The notes: a model not told the origin generated them from the letters alone. A DNA stretch of 64,000 nucleotides from Amyelois transitella (GCF_032362555.1 NC_083523.1:7415501-7479500); one strand, 5' to 3'. Shown: positions 1 to 11,584, numbered from the stretch's first letter. A program made the numbers and translations.

Positions 1-1206
1 GTCAAATCGGTAGTCATATTCAGCGCGGTTTTTTTTCTTCATTTCCTTGATAGGTATTAGAGGACATTTTCCAGTTCGTCCTTCTCGGACAGTCCCAGTT
101 GCACGATAACCCGTTCCACGTAATTCGCGTAGCAATCCAAAACTTGTAAAAAAGTTATCAAAAAATACAATATGATCTTTAGGATCTGCACCCAGTTTGT
201 TTAGCAAAGTTTTTACTACCCTGGATCCTAATGGTTCATTGTTGACAATATTAGTAGAGGGTGATTTGCCGCAATAAATATCAAAAGCATAACAGTATCC
301 ATCCGCGCTAGAAACCATCCAATTTTTATATCCGAAACGTACGGGCTTTCCGCGAATGAACTGTTTTGAAGGATGACGACCGAAGTATTTGATCATTGAT
401 TCGTCGATGGACAAGTTTGTGTGAAAGATTCCCTATTGCATATATTTTTTCATGAGTATATCACCAAGAGGTCGTATTTTGAACATTTTATCCGATGTCT
501 CAGCAGCGACTTCATTGTCACAAAAGTGAAGGAACTTTTTTATCTCTAAGAAACAGTTTCTAGTCATTGCTTTAGATACAATGGGTACGTTACAATCCTC
601 ATCCAAAGACCAGTAAAGACGCTCCCTAGGTAAAGTGTGATAACCGGTTAGAAGAAGGATGCCTAAAAATGTTTTCAATTGTTCTTCTGTAATATCAAAA
701 TCATGCTTATTTTTTTGTGCGGAATACAATTTAGAATTTTGAATGATCATGGAAATTATCTCGTTATCAAACATTTTTTCAAAAATTGCAACAGGATTTA
801 GGTCTTTTAGATCGCTAACCATCTTTTCGCGTCTTTCTTGGACATTATTTTCATCAAATATTATGGAATCATAGGTAGGGTGGCATTTACGCCAACGAGG
901 ACCTGGAAGGTTATCGGTTCGTCTTTTCTTTGCTGCAGTCGTCGCTAAAGGTTCTTCATCACTACTATCCCATTCATCATCATTCCTGTTGATAAAAACT
1001 TCAACATTTCCCGGTATGTCCTTAGGAAAATCATTGGTCATGATTTTGTCATCGTCGCCTTCCTCTTCATCAGTGAGAACACTAGGTTCCGGAGGCAGAG
1101 CAACTAAATCTACCTCTACATCTGAACCATCTTCTCTCATAATAGCCTCGATAGCTTCTTGAAGCCCCTGATAGTTATCGCTCGATGAAAACTTTCCTTT
1201 AGACAT
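1..1206 (-). pseudogene. piggyBac-like transposase, one in-frame stop
   Basis: The first 257 residues form an acidic N-terminal region (E/D-rich, about 20-90) followed by the start of the DDE_Tnp_1_7 core (about 105-257, including FLGILLLTGYH). A single stop codon (TAG) then follows MKKYMQ. The same frame continues open to the window edge with the family's hallmark blocks: LSIDESMIKYFGRH, which carries the first catalytic Asp; FIRGKPVRFGYKNW; and FFDNFFTS, which carries the second. Family members have an ordinary residue, often Trp or Gln, at the stop position, so this is probably one nonsense change in an otherwise well-kept coding region. The remaining catalytic Asp residues and the C-terminal Cys-rich finger would lie beyond base 1. 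The conserved blocks resemble PGBD2/3-like proteins; that resemblance is from memory, not a search. Confidence 0.85.
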
Positions 1207-1429
1207 GTTTGTTCAAAGTCGACTTCTGCAAAAAATAAAAGATTGTCTGATTCGTCTAGTGCCCGTCATCCTCAATTGAGGACGCCTAAGTGTCAATCCA
1301 CTTTATTTTCAATACAGCCTTATAGTTCACCAAATGTTGTCTTTATTACTTAGTTACAAATATTTTCAACAAATGGATGTGAAAAAATTACTACTGTCGA
1401 ATGAATAGACCAAAATAATAGTACTTACA
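1..1429 (-). mobile_element. piggyBac-like element, partial at window edge
   Basis: A minus-strand piggyBac-type transposase frame runs off the left edge of the window. Its ATG is at 1204-1206. Just upstream on the same strand there is a strong 3' splice site (a pyrimidine run ending TTTTTTGCAG at 1226) and, 203 bases away, a good 5' splice site (GTAAGT at 1423-1428). The leader is therefore probably spliced, with an intron at 1226-1428. I could not find convincing terminal inverted repeats or a TTAA target site, and the 3' half lies outside the window. It may be a transposon copy or a host-adopted piggyBac-derived (PGBD-like) gene. Confidence 0.75.
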
Positions 1430-1682
1430 GTTATCGCGTAGTGAAGTTCAACAATTTTGTTTATTTGAGACACTATATTATCAAATTTAATCTAGTTTAT
1501 GTCAAACAACTATTAATAATCCGTGTGCTCATCAATAACGTTTCAATTACTAAAATAAATGTCACATTCGTATAAAAACAAAAAAAGTTGAGGGTAGATT
1601 TGTAAGCGTTCCCAATTGGGTACGGTGAGCGCATATGAGTTGTACTTTACTAATAGATTAGATATGACATGCAGGTAAAGTT

Positions 1683-1896
1683 TCGTGTGATTCCCGGTAC
1701 CAATAAAAAAAAGAATAGGACTAGGTACTCCATCTCTTTCCCATGGATGTCGTAAAAGGCTATGGGCTAGCAACCTGTCACTATTTAAATTACAATTTTA
1801 TCATAAAGCCAAACAGCTGAAAGCAGTCTTTCAGTCTTTTCAAGACTTTTGTCTCTGTCTACCCAGCAAGACGTGATTATACTTATATATGTATGA
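1683..1896 (+). repeat. SINE-like repeat A (TATG tail), old copy
   Basis: The sequence follows the family pattern seen many times in this window: TGTGGTTCCCGGCACC-like head, CCATGGATGTCGTAAAAGG, GGGCTAGCAACCTGTCACT, TCTTTTCAAGACT, then a tail related to GGGATATAGACGTGATTA and TATG units. This copy is diverged and has lost the block between GTCGTAAAAGGC and GATGGGCTAGC. Confidence 0.7.
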
Positions 1897-2689
1897 TACA
1901 GGTAAACTATAATATCTACCTGTTCTCTCTTTATTATAAATCGTGGGTCTTCCACCTCGAATAGAATTCTCAAAACAAAAGGGGAGCTATCCGTACCTCG
2001 TTCCCTTTTAATTAATGGCAAGAGTTTTTCTACCTTTTGTTACTGCCGGAAGGGCGGCTAATTGTCCCTAATTAATTGAGGCGTATTTTTAAAACCCCTT
2101 TCATTCCCTTTGTGTAGTACCTACTTTCTGTTTAAAGTTTACCCTGATTCGGAGCTCAGTTAATTGGTCTTTTATTGTTTTATCTGGTTTGTTGTGTTTG
2201 TCTTTAATGGCAGTGGACACGCCTGTTATGTTAACTTGGTAAGAAGATCGAACAGTTGTTATTGGATGATGACTGTTTGTCAGTATATGTATAATGCCAC
2301 GGCCGTGATACCCTATACTTGGATCTTAAAGTATTCAGTTAAATTAATTGATTTTGGGGTTTCGCTTAATTTGACAATAACATGACAAGCGCCGAGGTTA
2401 AAGAAAAATCGGAAATATAAAAAAAATATATTTAATGTGTCTTTTTAATTTAATGGAAGTAAAAAGAATGTAGTGACTGCTCTATAAACACGCAACCTTT
2501 GCAATGTCATGAAGCTGGTAAACAAACTAAAATAGGATATTTTTCGTATCCTTTCTCATTCAGGGTCTCTCCCTTAATGCACGCCTAGACCACATAAGAA
2601 ACCTTCATGCAATATTTAAATTTTCTAGCCCCAGCGGTTTGGACTGTGTGTTGTCTGTCAGGCAATCAAACAGTTAAAAACGGCAGGGT

Positions 2690-2835
2690 TTTAGCTCGAA
2701 AGTACCCGAAACCGCCGAGCTTGCATGAAGAGAGTTACCTATGAATGTGGATGAAGCGAAGGAAGTATGCAGAGATCATGGCAAGTGGAAAGAGGTCGTC
2801 TCTGTCTACCCCTCCGTGATTTTATGTATGTATAT
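2690..2835 (+). repeat. LINE 3'-end fragment (family L)
   Basis: A 5'-truncated copy of the end of a non-LTR retrotransposon reading frame. Translation gives ACMKRV, then after a frame disturbance MNVDEAKEVCRD and GKWKEV, followed by a short tail ending in TATGTATG. The same peptide is found in six other copies in the window. The clade of the LINE is not certain. Confidence 0.6.
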
Positions 2836-3359
2836 AGATAGAAAGACTAGGATGAGAATATCTAGTGTCTTGTGACACGATTAACTTGTCTGTTATTTCC
2901 ATTTTTATGTAAGAAATTGAAAAAAATACACACTATTAACGTAGAGTACCTACAATGAAAAATTACGTAACCTTAAAGTTTTGAATTGACAAAATTTCAT
3001 CATTCCTTAGTAGGTACGTCTAATAAAGAATTTCGCTATTCTATAAATTTCTTTACTCTTTGGGGAACAACTTTGGGTACAGAACCTTTAAAATGAATCG
3101 TAATAGGTAAAATCCCTTCAGGAATCAATAACAATGCTTTCAGCCCATAGATTAGAAATATAACAGGCATTATCTAAAACATTATCGTCGATAATCCGCG
3201 CCCTGTCAACAACCATATAGGGAAACAAGGCAGAGTGCTCGGATAACGTTAAAAAGATTAGAATGTCCATTAAATAAGTAGCTATCAATTACCGTACTTC
3301 GAGCTGATAATTTGTAACATATTGATAAAGTATTCGGCAGTGCCAAACAAGCAGTCGAT

Positions 3360-5735
3360 ATGTGCGCGTGTCGCCAAAAAAAGTCATCCTTCTTCATAGA
3401 AGATATCCTTAAAGATACGACGAAGAAGCCTTATAAAAACCTAAGCAATGAGCCATCTAAACCATTGGTTTGTAACAAACCAGTTGAAGCTATTGATGTT
3501 GAAAAAGATGAAGTAGATGACAAAGTGACTAAGATAGAATATTCACGCGAGGTACACGATGAATTGGATTGGAGTAATGCCAAACTGGAACAAAGAAGGA
3601 ACACGTATCCATTGTATCCTACTCCGATGAAAGCTAACATCCCGTGGCCTCAATATAGAGTAAAGGACCCAATATCGTACCCTGTGGCACCCCGGCATTC
3701 TTTTAGTTACTACAGCGACCCATTACTCAATACGGATCAAATTTTGCGAAGCCAGTTAGCTGCGAATAGATTTGTGACGCATCCATTCACGATACGACAA
3801 CCATATGCTTTCGAGAGAGGTGAGAAAATATTGTCAATTCTATATCATAACTTGTTTCAATTCCGAAGCTTACCTTATCTGCCAGACTCACTGTATTAAA
3901 AAAATCAACTCTTGATCCTCAAATTTGCTTCGCCACATGTCTTCCTGACCGATATTATTATCCAATGAGACCTTTATATCAACCTTATCAATTACCACTA
4001 AATAAATAAAAAATAACAGATTAAACCCCGATTAGACCTGTATTTGCTGATATTGATTCTACTACATCACGATTGCTTTTTTTTATTTTATCTAATCACT
4101 TTTCAAAATTACATACATATAATAACGTCTATATCCCTTGCGGGCGGACAGAGCCAACAGCCTTGAAAAGACTCATAGGCCTTGGTCAGCTGTTTGGCTT
4201 AATGATAAAAATTGAGACACATATAGAATACTCTCAAATAATTTTGAAAAAATTCAACTTTGTATTGTCTGTCCAAAACGAAACACTCTTTATTATTCTT
4301 GATTCGTCTTACTTCTAGTCAAGGCTTTTTTTAACTTTCAAGTTTCTTAGTAGGTAATCCTTATACTACATAGTCTAATGACTATGACGTATGACAAAGA
4401 CTGAAAAACACTATCACAGAAAAAAACATAAAGTTTATAATAGGTAGGTATCCATTTCCTATTTGGATAGCAATGAAAATGAAAAATTCTTCTTTTAGGC
4501 GATGGGCTAGCAACCTGTCACTACTTGAATCTCAATTCCATCTTTAAGCCATGCTGAACGTGGCCTTTCAATCTTTTCGAGACTATTGACTCGGCCTACT
4601 CCGTAAGGGAAAAAAATTGATTATCTACATGTATGTAGCAACCTGTAGTGGAAGCGATGTATCGGCTTGACCGCTACCAAAAAGATCTTCATATCTGAGG
4701 ACTGAGGGACCTCGGCTCCGACGATGTTGTTTATATGCTGCAATCCGTGGAAACTTTGTTATCACTAAAGCATACTCGCTTGTATTGGCTGATGATATAC
4801 CTTGATTGGCTGATATTGAGATGACCTCAGACCAATAAATTTGTCCTCTCTCCCTCATCTTGACGTGTTCCCACGTGTGTCTTCAGTCATCAAGGTTCGG
4901 GGCCTGGGGGCCGCTTTTCTCTTTCCATGTCATTTGGTCTACAGCGTCTTCAGTTCTAAGATCATTGGCACGCATTACATCGCGACATCTTCCACAGTGC
5001 CATCATCATGTTGCAGCCCGTGGTGGGGGGTAGGTGGACGTCGGAAAGGGGGGCAGGTGCGGTTCAGTGCGGCTCAGACAGGCGCATTGGAAAGACGCTT
5101 CGGAGCCAGCAAGTATCTAAGTCCTGATGAGAGAAGAGCGCTGGCAGCCTCGCTTAGGCTTAGTGATCGACAGGTAAGATTTCCTACCAAATTTTCTGTT
5201 AACTTAACCCGACTTGAGCCCTGCTATCATTGTGTCTGTCAAACGTATTTTGTGCCTTTAAACATAGAAGTGACGTATCTGTACACTGTGTTTAGTTAAT
5301 TATAATTAGTAGTAGCAAACGACCTGCTAAGCTAATAGTCACCAGGACAGTTAGCCCCTATTAATTATCTTTCTGCGTTATATGAGACTGTTCCGACCAC
5401 TTCGGAGAGGAGCCAAGGGTCCGCTTGTGACCGCAATCCTGGAAAGGTTAAGTCAACAATATTTTTTCTTTAGTCTGAGAGCGATTACACGTAGTGACTC
5501 CCGTATAAGCTCCGCAACCTCGCATTAGAACTTGACTTATATTGGATCATGGTCACATCGTTGCCTATGCTGGTTTCCTCATGATGTTCTTTCGCTTAGT
5601 TGTACAACCGTTTAATTTCAGGTGAAAACTTGGTTTCAAAACAGGCGTGCCAAATGGCGACGCACAACTCCAGATTCAGCTGACGCGGGCAGCCCTGACA
5701 CCGCGGACGAAGTTTCGGACGATGACGTCATCTGA
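3360..5735 (+). CDS. HHEX: HHEX-type homeobox transcription factor
   Basis: Three exons join in frame: 3360-3819, 4998-5173 and 5622-5735, giving 249 residues. HHEX proteins are nuclear homeodomain regulators acting mainly as repressors. Near the N-terminus (about residues 9-17) is SSFFIEDIL, an EH1-like Groucho-binding motif typical of HHEX. The homeodomain lies at about 168-228, with RKGGQVRFS, KYLSPDERR and VKTWFQNRRAKWRR, all close to the HHEX consensus. The intron between Gln and VKTWFQNR falls where vertebrate HHEX is also split. A Ser/Asp-rich tail (about 22 residues) ends DDDVI. Donors are GTGAG and GTAAG; the last acceptor is TTTAATTTCAG. The start of exon 2 is the least sure point: TTCCACAG at 4997 fits the frame, but an in-frame AG near 5030 is possible. 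Intron 2 holds an old repeat copy. Confidence 0.9.
4107..4222 (-). repeat. SINE-like repeat A, fragment in HHEX intron 1
   Basis: A minus-strand 3' piece of repeat A: a TATG-type tail, the ACGTCTATATCCCTTGCGGG block, AGAGCCAACAG, CTTGAAAAGACT, and GCTGTTTGGCTTAATGATA. It lies within HHEX intron 1 (3820-4997). Confidence 0.75.
4490..4640 (+). repeat. SINE-like repeat A, second copy in HHEX intron 1
   Basis: A plus-strand copy starting at TTCTTCTTTTAGGCGATGGG, then GCTAGCAACCTGTCACT, a diverged TCTTTTCGAGACT and the short tail ATGTATGT. With the 4107 copy it forms an inverted pair inside HHEX intron 1. Confidence 0.75.
5390..5605 (-). repeat. Repeat B (tRNA-headed retroposon body) in HHEX intron 2
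   Basis: A degenerate minus-strand copy of the repeat whose plus-strand form reads CTCTCCAGAGTGGTGAGG, GCAAAGGTTGCGGAGGTC and ATGTGTAACCATGATC. Recognisable here as ACTTCGGAGAGGAGCC, GTGACTCCCGT, CTCCGCAACCT and TTGGATCATGGTCACATC. It fills about half of HHEX intron 2. Confidence 0.6.
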
Positions 5736-5764
5736 CGTTCACCTCGCGACGTCATGTGACGTCA
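5723..5764. promoter_or_regulatory. Cluster of CRE-like TGACGTCA sites
   Basis: Two exact TGACGTCA palindromes (5723-5730 and 5757-5764), a seven-base GACGTCA (5748-5754) and a half-site TGACGT (5733) fall within 42 bases. They span the HHEX stop codon and early 3' UTR. TGACGTCA is the consensus for CREB/ATF bZIP factors. Whether these sites act as an element is inference; the first is also part of the coding sequence for DDDVI. Confidence 0.45.
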
Positions 5765-7808
5765 ATGAAATGACCGGCCATTAACAGCACAGCGCTGAGG
5801 TCTTGGTCTGGATCGAATTAAAATAGACGACTTGGCGATTAAATTACTTACAGCATTATCCCCTTCTTTTACTTTGAGCCCAGTAAGTGTTGGAAAGTGG
5901 ACAGATTTTACCGTACAGATTTTTTCATATTTTATTTTTTATTATACTTAGATTTATATCCCACCACACAGTATCACTTTGTTAAGACATTGTGCAAAAA
6001 ATATATTTTGCAAAAGTGACATTTTATGACCACATTTAGCGAAACATGCCTCATTTTGCGAAAGTGAATTATTAGCTAGTAAAAAGTTCAAACATAAAAT
6101 AATTTTTAAAAAATAATTTTATTTCAAGAAACAGTGTTCGAGGAAAAACTTTCACAACAAAACAAACTTTAACGCCTTTTATAAAATTGGACAGTATACA
6201 ATAAGTACTTTATTTACATCGCAAAAAACAGTGGTAACAAAAGTGAAGTCTTAAAGATTTATAAAAAAAATAGTAACCTCAATTTTATAAGACAAGTCAC
6301 TCTACAATATAAATCAGATTCGGCCCCCGTGGCATTTCACGCGCGATGCAGTTTTTATCGCGCGATAAACTATCGCTGTTTCACTTTTTATTATGACGTG
6401 ACACTACAAGAACATTATTCTATGGATAAACTGTTAAGAAAATACTGAATTTTAAAGTGACTGGATATATTTTATGAAACACCGATTATTATAACTATTT
6501 CTTTTCTATGGATTTAAATACATTCAATAAGATAGGATTGTATAATGGTAAAATGTCAGTAATATTACATTTAGTTTAGTTACGATACGAATATGATAAA
6601 AATGCTGGATAAAATTTATCTGAGAATATTACTTAAATTCTAATGTAAAATCGGTATAACAACATCTACCAAAAAACTTCAGTCAAAACTCCATAACCCG
6701 TTCAATCTTATAAATTAATAATTTCAAAATAATAATTAACAAAAAACAGAATTACTAACGTAAATAGGTAACCACTTTTTTATACAAAATATTAATGTCA
6801 TTTGTGCTTTAAAATTACACCTATGAGACATCTAAAACACGTATCTAAAATAGTTCAAGTTATGTGTATTAAAACTTACTAGATTTTATAGTCAAAAGAA
6901 CTCCCAACTTTTAAATTAAATCCCAGATAAAATCATTTAATTTACAACTTAAACTTAATGAAAAGTTATCGTACTTTTGACTAAAAATCAATTAGAAATT
7001 ATTTACAAAGGTTCAGTTTTTAACTGAACCAGTTTATATTGGGGTTTAATCTGCCAATAGGAATTTGAACTTTACAATAAAATTCTTATTAATTATACCT
7101 ATTGGCATTCTTAACCATTCTTATAGGGATTAAAATCACTTATAGCCGTTGACAAACAATACTGTAGACAAAAAGTACTCTTTAAAGTTCATAATTTATT
7201 TATTTTTTTAATATATTGAGCTGTTTTAATAAAAGGAAAATTACCTTTGTAATTAAATCATTACAAAATACATTATTTTAGTGTATTTAAAAACTATTTT
7301 AGAAAAAACATAGGCCTTTTATTGTATTTCGTTACTGAAAAGGTGTTACTATGGTCGTGAAATACATATAAGTATTTGCATAAAACTTTTTCCAGCTCAA
7401 CTTTCTCACATATTTTGGCAGTAAGCAAGCATACTGTCATTATAATTAAAATTGACATTAGATAAGATCATAAGACTCTTTCTTGGAACAAGCAAAAATA
7501 AAAAAAAAAACTGAAAATTTTAGACTAGATTTTTGTTTTTCATCAGTTAATCGAACTAACATGCTACACTGCTAAAATTAAAAAATAAACACCTATGTAG
7601 GTGTATAGACAATCTAAACATTACAAATCAAGATATTCACCTGAGTGAAACTTTGAAAACAGCATGTTTCAAACAGTTAAAAAAAAAATATATAAATATT
7701 ACAACCAATCAAATTCTCAGTTCAATACTCTTACACAAAAGAGCCGAGTCCTCGATCCTCCCAGCCGACAGTACGCTTAGCCGGCAGCGATAAAACTTTG
7801 AACATTAT
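5765..7808. other. AT-rich convergent spacer between HHEX and jagunal
   Basis: This holds the 3' UTRs of the two convergent genes, whose ends I could not place. Around 6320-6410 is a fragment with CCCCCGTGGCAT, paired ATCGCGCGATAAACTATCG-type blocks and TTTTTATTATGACGTGA. A related copy lies at 14945-15060 inside the secreted-peptide gene. Nothing else is readable. Confidence 0.5.
6322..6405 (+). repeat. Repeat F (GC-rich, TATTATGACGTGA), copy 1
   Basis: The sequence shares CCCCCGTRGCAT, a GCGCGATAAA-like block, CTATCGCTGT and CTTTTTATTATGACGTGA with 14945-15060. Only two copies are seen in the window. The class is unknown. Confidence 0.5.
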
Positions 7809-10618
7809 TCAATCAGATTTCCTTAAGGCCCCCCGCGCGCGCCAGGCCTTCAGAAGGTTATATGAAAAGTAAAGTTGGAAGAAGTGGACTTGAGACGCGA
7901 GGAGGACAAATGCGTACCAAAGGAGACCGTATGGGTAGCCCTGAAATGGAAATAACATATATTTATAACATATATGTAGTTTGGTGTGGTTCCCGGGACT
8001 AAGAGAAAAAAGAATAGGACCACTCCATCTCTTTCCCATGGATGTCGTAAAAGGCGACTAAGGGATAGGCTTACAAACTTGGGATTCTTCTTTTAGGCGA
8101 TGGGCTAGCAACATGTCACTATTTGAATCTCAATTCTATCTTAAAGCAAAATATCTGAATGTGGCCTATCAGTCTTTTCAAGACTATTGGCCTTGTCTAC
8201 CCCGCAAGGGATATAGACGTGATTATATGTATGTATGTATGTATGCATATATTTAGATACATACATATAGTCGCGTCTATATCCCTTGTGGGCAGAAAGA
8301 GCAGTTTTGTAAAGAAGAAGAAACAGTTTTGTAAAGACCACATTCAGGTGTATGGCGTAATGATGGAATTGAGATAAATATATTGTATACCTATACTATT
8401 ATAACATATATTTTGATAGTAAACAAGGAACACAACATTCATAGGCCTGTTTTTCTGAAGAGTATGTTGATAGTAAATTTTCCGATCCGAAGAAAAAATG
8501 TTTGAAGGTTCCTCTGTTTAAAGCACTCATGCTTCATAAAAATTATAAACGACCATACCTACATTTATTCACGCATATACATATTTCCACCTATTATGAC
8601 ATTTTACTCTTTTTTTTGTTTGTTTAATAAACATTATTACACATTCATACTCATTTGTCAGATTTTTCTACGTAGTCCATCCACATTTATCAATCTCATA
8701 TTCTCATGCAAGCTCATTAACTTGTGGTGCTTTAAACTTGCCTTTTAACTAAAATGACCCAAATTTTATCTCGGTCCATTTTGATCAAAGCCTGTTCAAT
8801 CTAAACCCAATTTGTAAGGCCCATTTGATCACGATCCTATTCAAGGCCAGATTTGATCGTGACAAGATCGATAAATAAATAAATACCTTAATAGATTTTG
8901 GACCCAATTCAATCAAGTCCTGATTTATAAGAAGGTACAATAAATACCATACATGCAAACATACATATGGTCACGTCTATATCCCTTCTGGGGTAGACAG
9001 AGCCAACAGTCTTGAAAAGACTGAATGGCCACATTCAGCTATTTGGCTTAATGATAGAATTGAGATTCAAATAATGACAGGTTGCTAGCCCATCGCCTAA
9101 AAAGAATCCCAAGTTTGTAAGCCTATCCCTTAGTCGCCTTTTACGACATCCATGGGAAAGAGATGGAGTGATCCTATTCTTTTTTGTATTGGTGCCGGTA
9201 ACCACACGGCACTAAATACCAACCTGCCACAAATCGATCTCAACCTCGCTGCTGTCATCCTCGTCCTCATCCCTGGAGAGATACCGCCAGACATCACCAC
9301 AGTAGTACACCACGCAGTACAACAGCGGACCAAAGCCCAGCGCTGAGATACCGTACATGTAGCGGCGGAGATGCTTGATGTTGTTCCGTTTGATCGCAGA
9401 CAGGCCGAGGAAGGAGAGAAGGAGGGAGAGGCACCAGATGTACTCCCACCAGAGTGGCTGAAATGATAGAAAACAAAATAAGTCTTAAATATTGTAAACA
9501 AGGCTAACTCATGCGACTAATAAGAAAAATGTTATTAATTTTCCTAGCCAAGGGAATCATGAGTTGCAAGGAGAGTGTGTTACAAAATTCTTGCACACCT
9601 GAGATTTATTTACCATTTCGTAATAAAAGTTAGGGTTATAAACTGTATTTAGTTGACCCTAGAATCTGAATCTGAGTCAACAGCTGAAAAGAGGTTGATG
9701 CAAGCCTTTTTACTGTGGAAAAATTTTATGATATTCTTAATTTGATGATACATGATTCTGTATAAAGGGATTGTATGGACCAAAGTAGATTTGACCAAGG
9801 TTTTTGGATAAAACCACCCTTACGTCCAGACAAATCATCTTTATTGGTTACGAGATGGAAATTGCTAATACAAGCTTAAACAGCAATGATTAGCTGTATG
9901 CCGTATAAATGGAATTGAAATTCAAAGATGCGGACAAAATTACTTACCCATCTTCAAAAACATGCTTTTATAATATTGTTTTAAAAAGGAAATCTTACCG
10001 TTGGTATTTGTAACTCTTCAATTTCAAGTATGAATATGTCTAGTTTGTCCAGAATGTCAGCAGACAACTTGGCGAGCATCACCAGGAACAACACATGATG
10101 GAAGAACATGCAGTACTTCAGCCGAGATTTGTTGAGGGCACTGAAAAATTAAATGACCTTACAATTTGGTCTGTCCAGGTGGTGATTCTTCTTATCACAG
10201 CCCCTAATAACAATATGTTCATCTCTTGATACTACGCTTTCACTGGGATTAGCTGTTGTATCAGATTAAGAGAGAGCTGGTGGAAAATATACTGTTATAT
10301 TGATCACAAGGATAAAATCACATACATACTTTAGATAAAAGAATTACTTTTTGTCAATTAATTTTCAAATTAAAGGCGCGGAATTGTTCCGCTATCGATT
10401 GCTGTCGTCTAAAAATAATTTGACGAAACTTGGTAGAATAATGCCGTCTGTCACAGCACCACATTATAATTAATTTCCATTACCTTCTTTATGTCTTCCC
10501 TCACTAATAAATCATATGAGACTTCGTACCTTATTTGATATTGAGCAGCTATTTTCTCCCTATGCTCAAAATCCGCACCGTTCGTTCCAGTAACCATAAC
10601 ACCTCCACGTGAAGCCAT
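7809..10618 (-). CDS. jagn: Protein jagunal homolog, ER membrane protein
   Basis: Four exons read on the minus strand: 10530-10618, 9999-10140, 9224-9457 and 7809-7940, giving 198 residues (fly Jagunal is about the same). Jagunal is a four-pass ER protein needed for ER organisation and vesicle traffic in oocytes; its vertebrate relative JAGN1 supports granulocyte secretion. The N-terminus MASRGGVMVTGTNGADFEHR matches the family strongly. Four hydrophobic segments lie at about 38-60, 81-100, 112-138 and 157-182. The C-terminus is Lys/Arg-rich, as expected of an ER-retained protein. All phases agree, and the acceptors are TTTTTCAG, TTTCAG and CCATTTCAG. Intron 3 (7941-9223) is packed with three repeat A copies, one starting about 13 bases inside the donor and another about 40 bases from the acceptor. 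The gene is divergent from the secreted-peptide gene. Confidence 0.93.
7983..8246 (+). repeat. SINE-like repeat A, near full length, jagunal intron 3
   Basis: One of the best copies: GTGTGGTTCCCGGGAC head, CACTCCATCTCTTTCCCATG, GATGTCGTAAAAGGCGACTA, AGGGATAGGCTTACAAACTT, GCGATGGGCTAGCAAC, TCTTTTCAAGACTATTGG, CCCCGCAAGGGATATAGACG, then about five TATG units. It starts about 40 bases from the exon 4 acceptor. Confidence 0.85.
8247..8378 (-). repeat. SINE-like repeat A, tail-to-tail with the previous copy
   Basis: An inverted 3' fragment: ATACATACATATAGTCGCG, TCTATATCCCTTGTGGGC, then an internal duplication around AGCAGTTTTGTAAAG and ACAGTTTTGTAAAG. Its TATG tail abuts the tail of the 7983-8246 copy, making an imperfect palindrome around 8247. 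Confidence 0.8.
8948..9210 (-). repeat. SINE-like repeat A, near full length, beside jagunal exon 3 donor
   Basis: A minus-strand copy with all family blocks in order from the tail (CATACATATGGTCACGTC) to the head (GGTGCCGGTAACCACACGGC). The head ends 13 bases from the last base of jagunal exon 3, so insertion stopped just short of the donor site CAG|GTTGGT. Confidence 0.85.
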
Positions 10619-11584
10619 TTTATAACAAAATTATACAGAAATATTTCACTAAATATTCTTCACTATTATTTAAAACAACACTATGAATATCATTCAGTTA
10701 ATCCCTGTAATTATTTTTAATGTTTTATAAATTCATTTTTACACCATCCGCCAAAGTGCCAAATTGAAGAAGCAAAATGCCAACGTTTCAAGGTTTTAGG
10801 TAGCATGCTTCGTTCTACGCAGCAATGTTTTGTTTAGTACCAATTTATCTATTTACAATTCATTTTTATTTACAGAAAACAAAGTAGGTATGTAGTTTTC
10901 GTAATACCTAACGTTTTTGATTTTTTTGTTAGGAAAAAATTATGAGGTTTCATTTCATTAAAAAGAAATTTACAGAGCCACATAATCTTTATAGTGTGTT
11001 GATGTAATGTTTTAAAATCAGTGGTTGATTTGCGTGCAACGAAAGTAACAGTAGTTCAAAAAATAAAATAAAAAAGTACCTAAGTCATGTGTCAAGGAGG
11101 TGTCAAATCAATAGGTAGTTTTGGAATTTGGCAACACTCATTGGGGTCTGTCAAATTTCAAATAAAAATTGGCGCCGTAAAACCGAAGCGTAAAATTAAA
11201 GGTTGAATTTTTTAATATTATATCTGTGAATTTTACTTCGTCACGACACTTACCACGTCTGACGAGCGGACCGCCATAGCTTCGCCCGTGGTCTACATAA
11301 CGTATACATAGCCTTTATCACCAAGATATGGAGGGAAGGTATCTGCGTTTATGACTGTAAAGGAATTTATCATGATTGGTTCGGTACCTTTTCCGAAGCT
11401 TGGCTCTTAACAACAAACAATCAAAGTTACAATCATGGGTTACAAAGTTAATAATCATGGGTAAAGTTTGTAACTTTACCCCTTTGAATTACCTATATAC
11501 ATGGAAATTCACGAAGTCGATTACATGAAACGGTGACCTATTGTCCATTCTCAATTTGACTGTACTTAACTGTGTTTTTGAAAT

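Larger units (their letters stand above)
1430..3359. other. repeat-bearing intergenic stretch
   Basis: No gene is seen between the piggyBac-like leader and HHEX. The stretch holds a plus-strand copy of the (TATG)-tailed SINE-like repeat (about 1683-1896), a LINE 3'-end fragment (about 2555-2680, with the CTCTCCCTTAATGCACGCC block) and a second LINE fragment (about 2690-2830) that encodes a broken version of ACMKRV-MNVDEAKEVCRD. The rest is AT-rich with no readable signal. Confidence 0.6.

Noticed and set aside
4841-5299. A 152-residue single-exon protein at the HHEX homeobox
   Set aside because: Only its last third is coding (HHEX exon 2). The upstream part and the end read through intron sequence past good splice sites.
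9130-9501. A 123-residue protein on the minus strand
   Set aside because: It overlaps jagunal exon 3 in a wrong frame and includes repeat A sequence. The jagunal frame explains the region.
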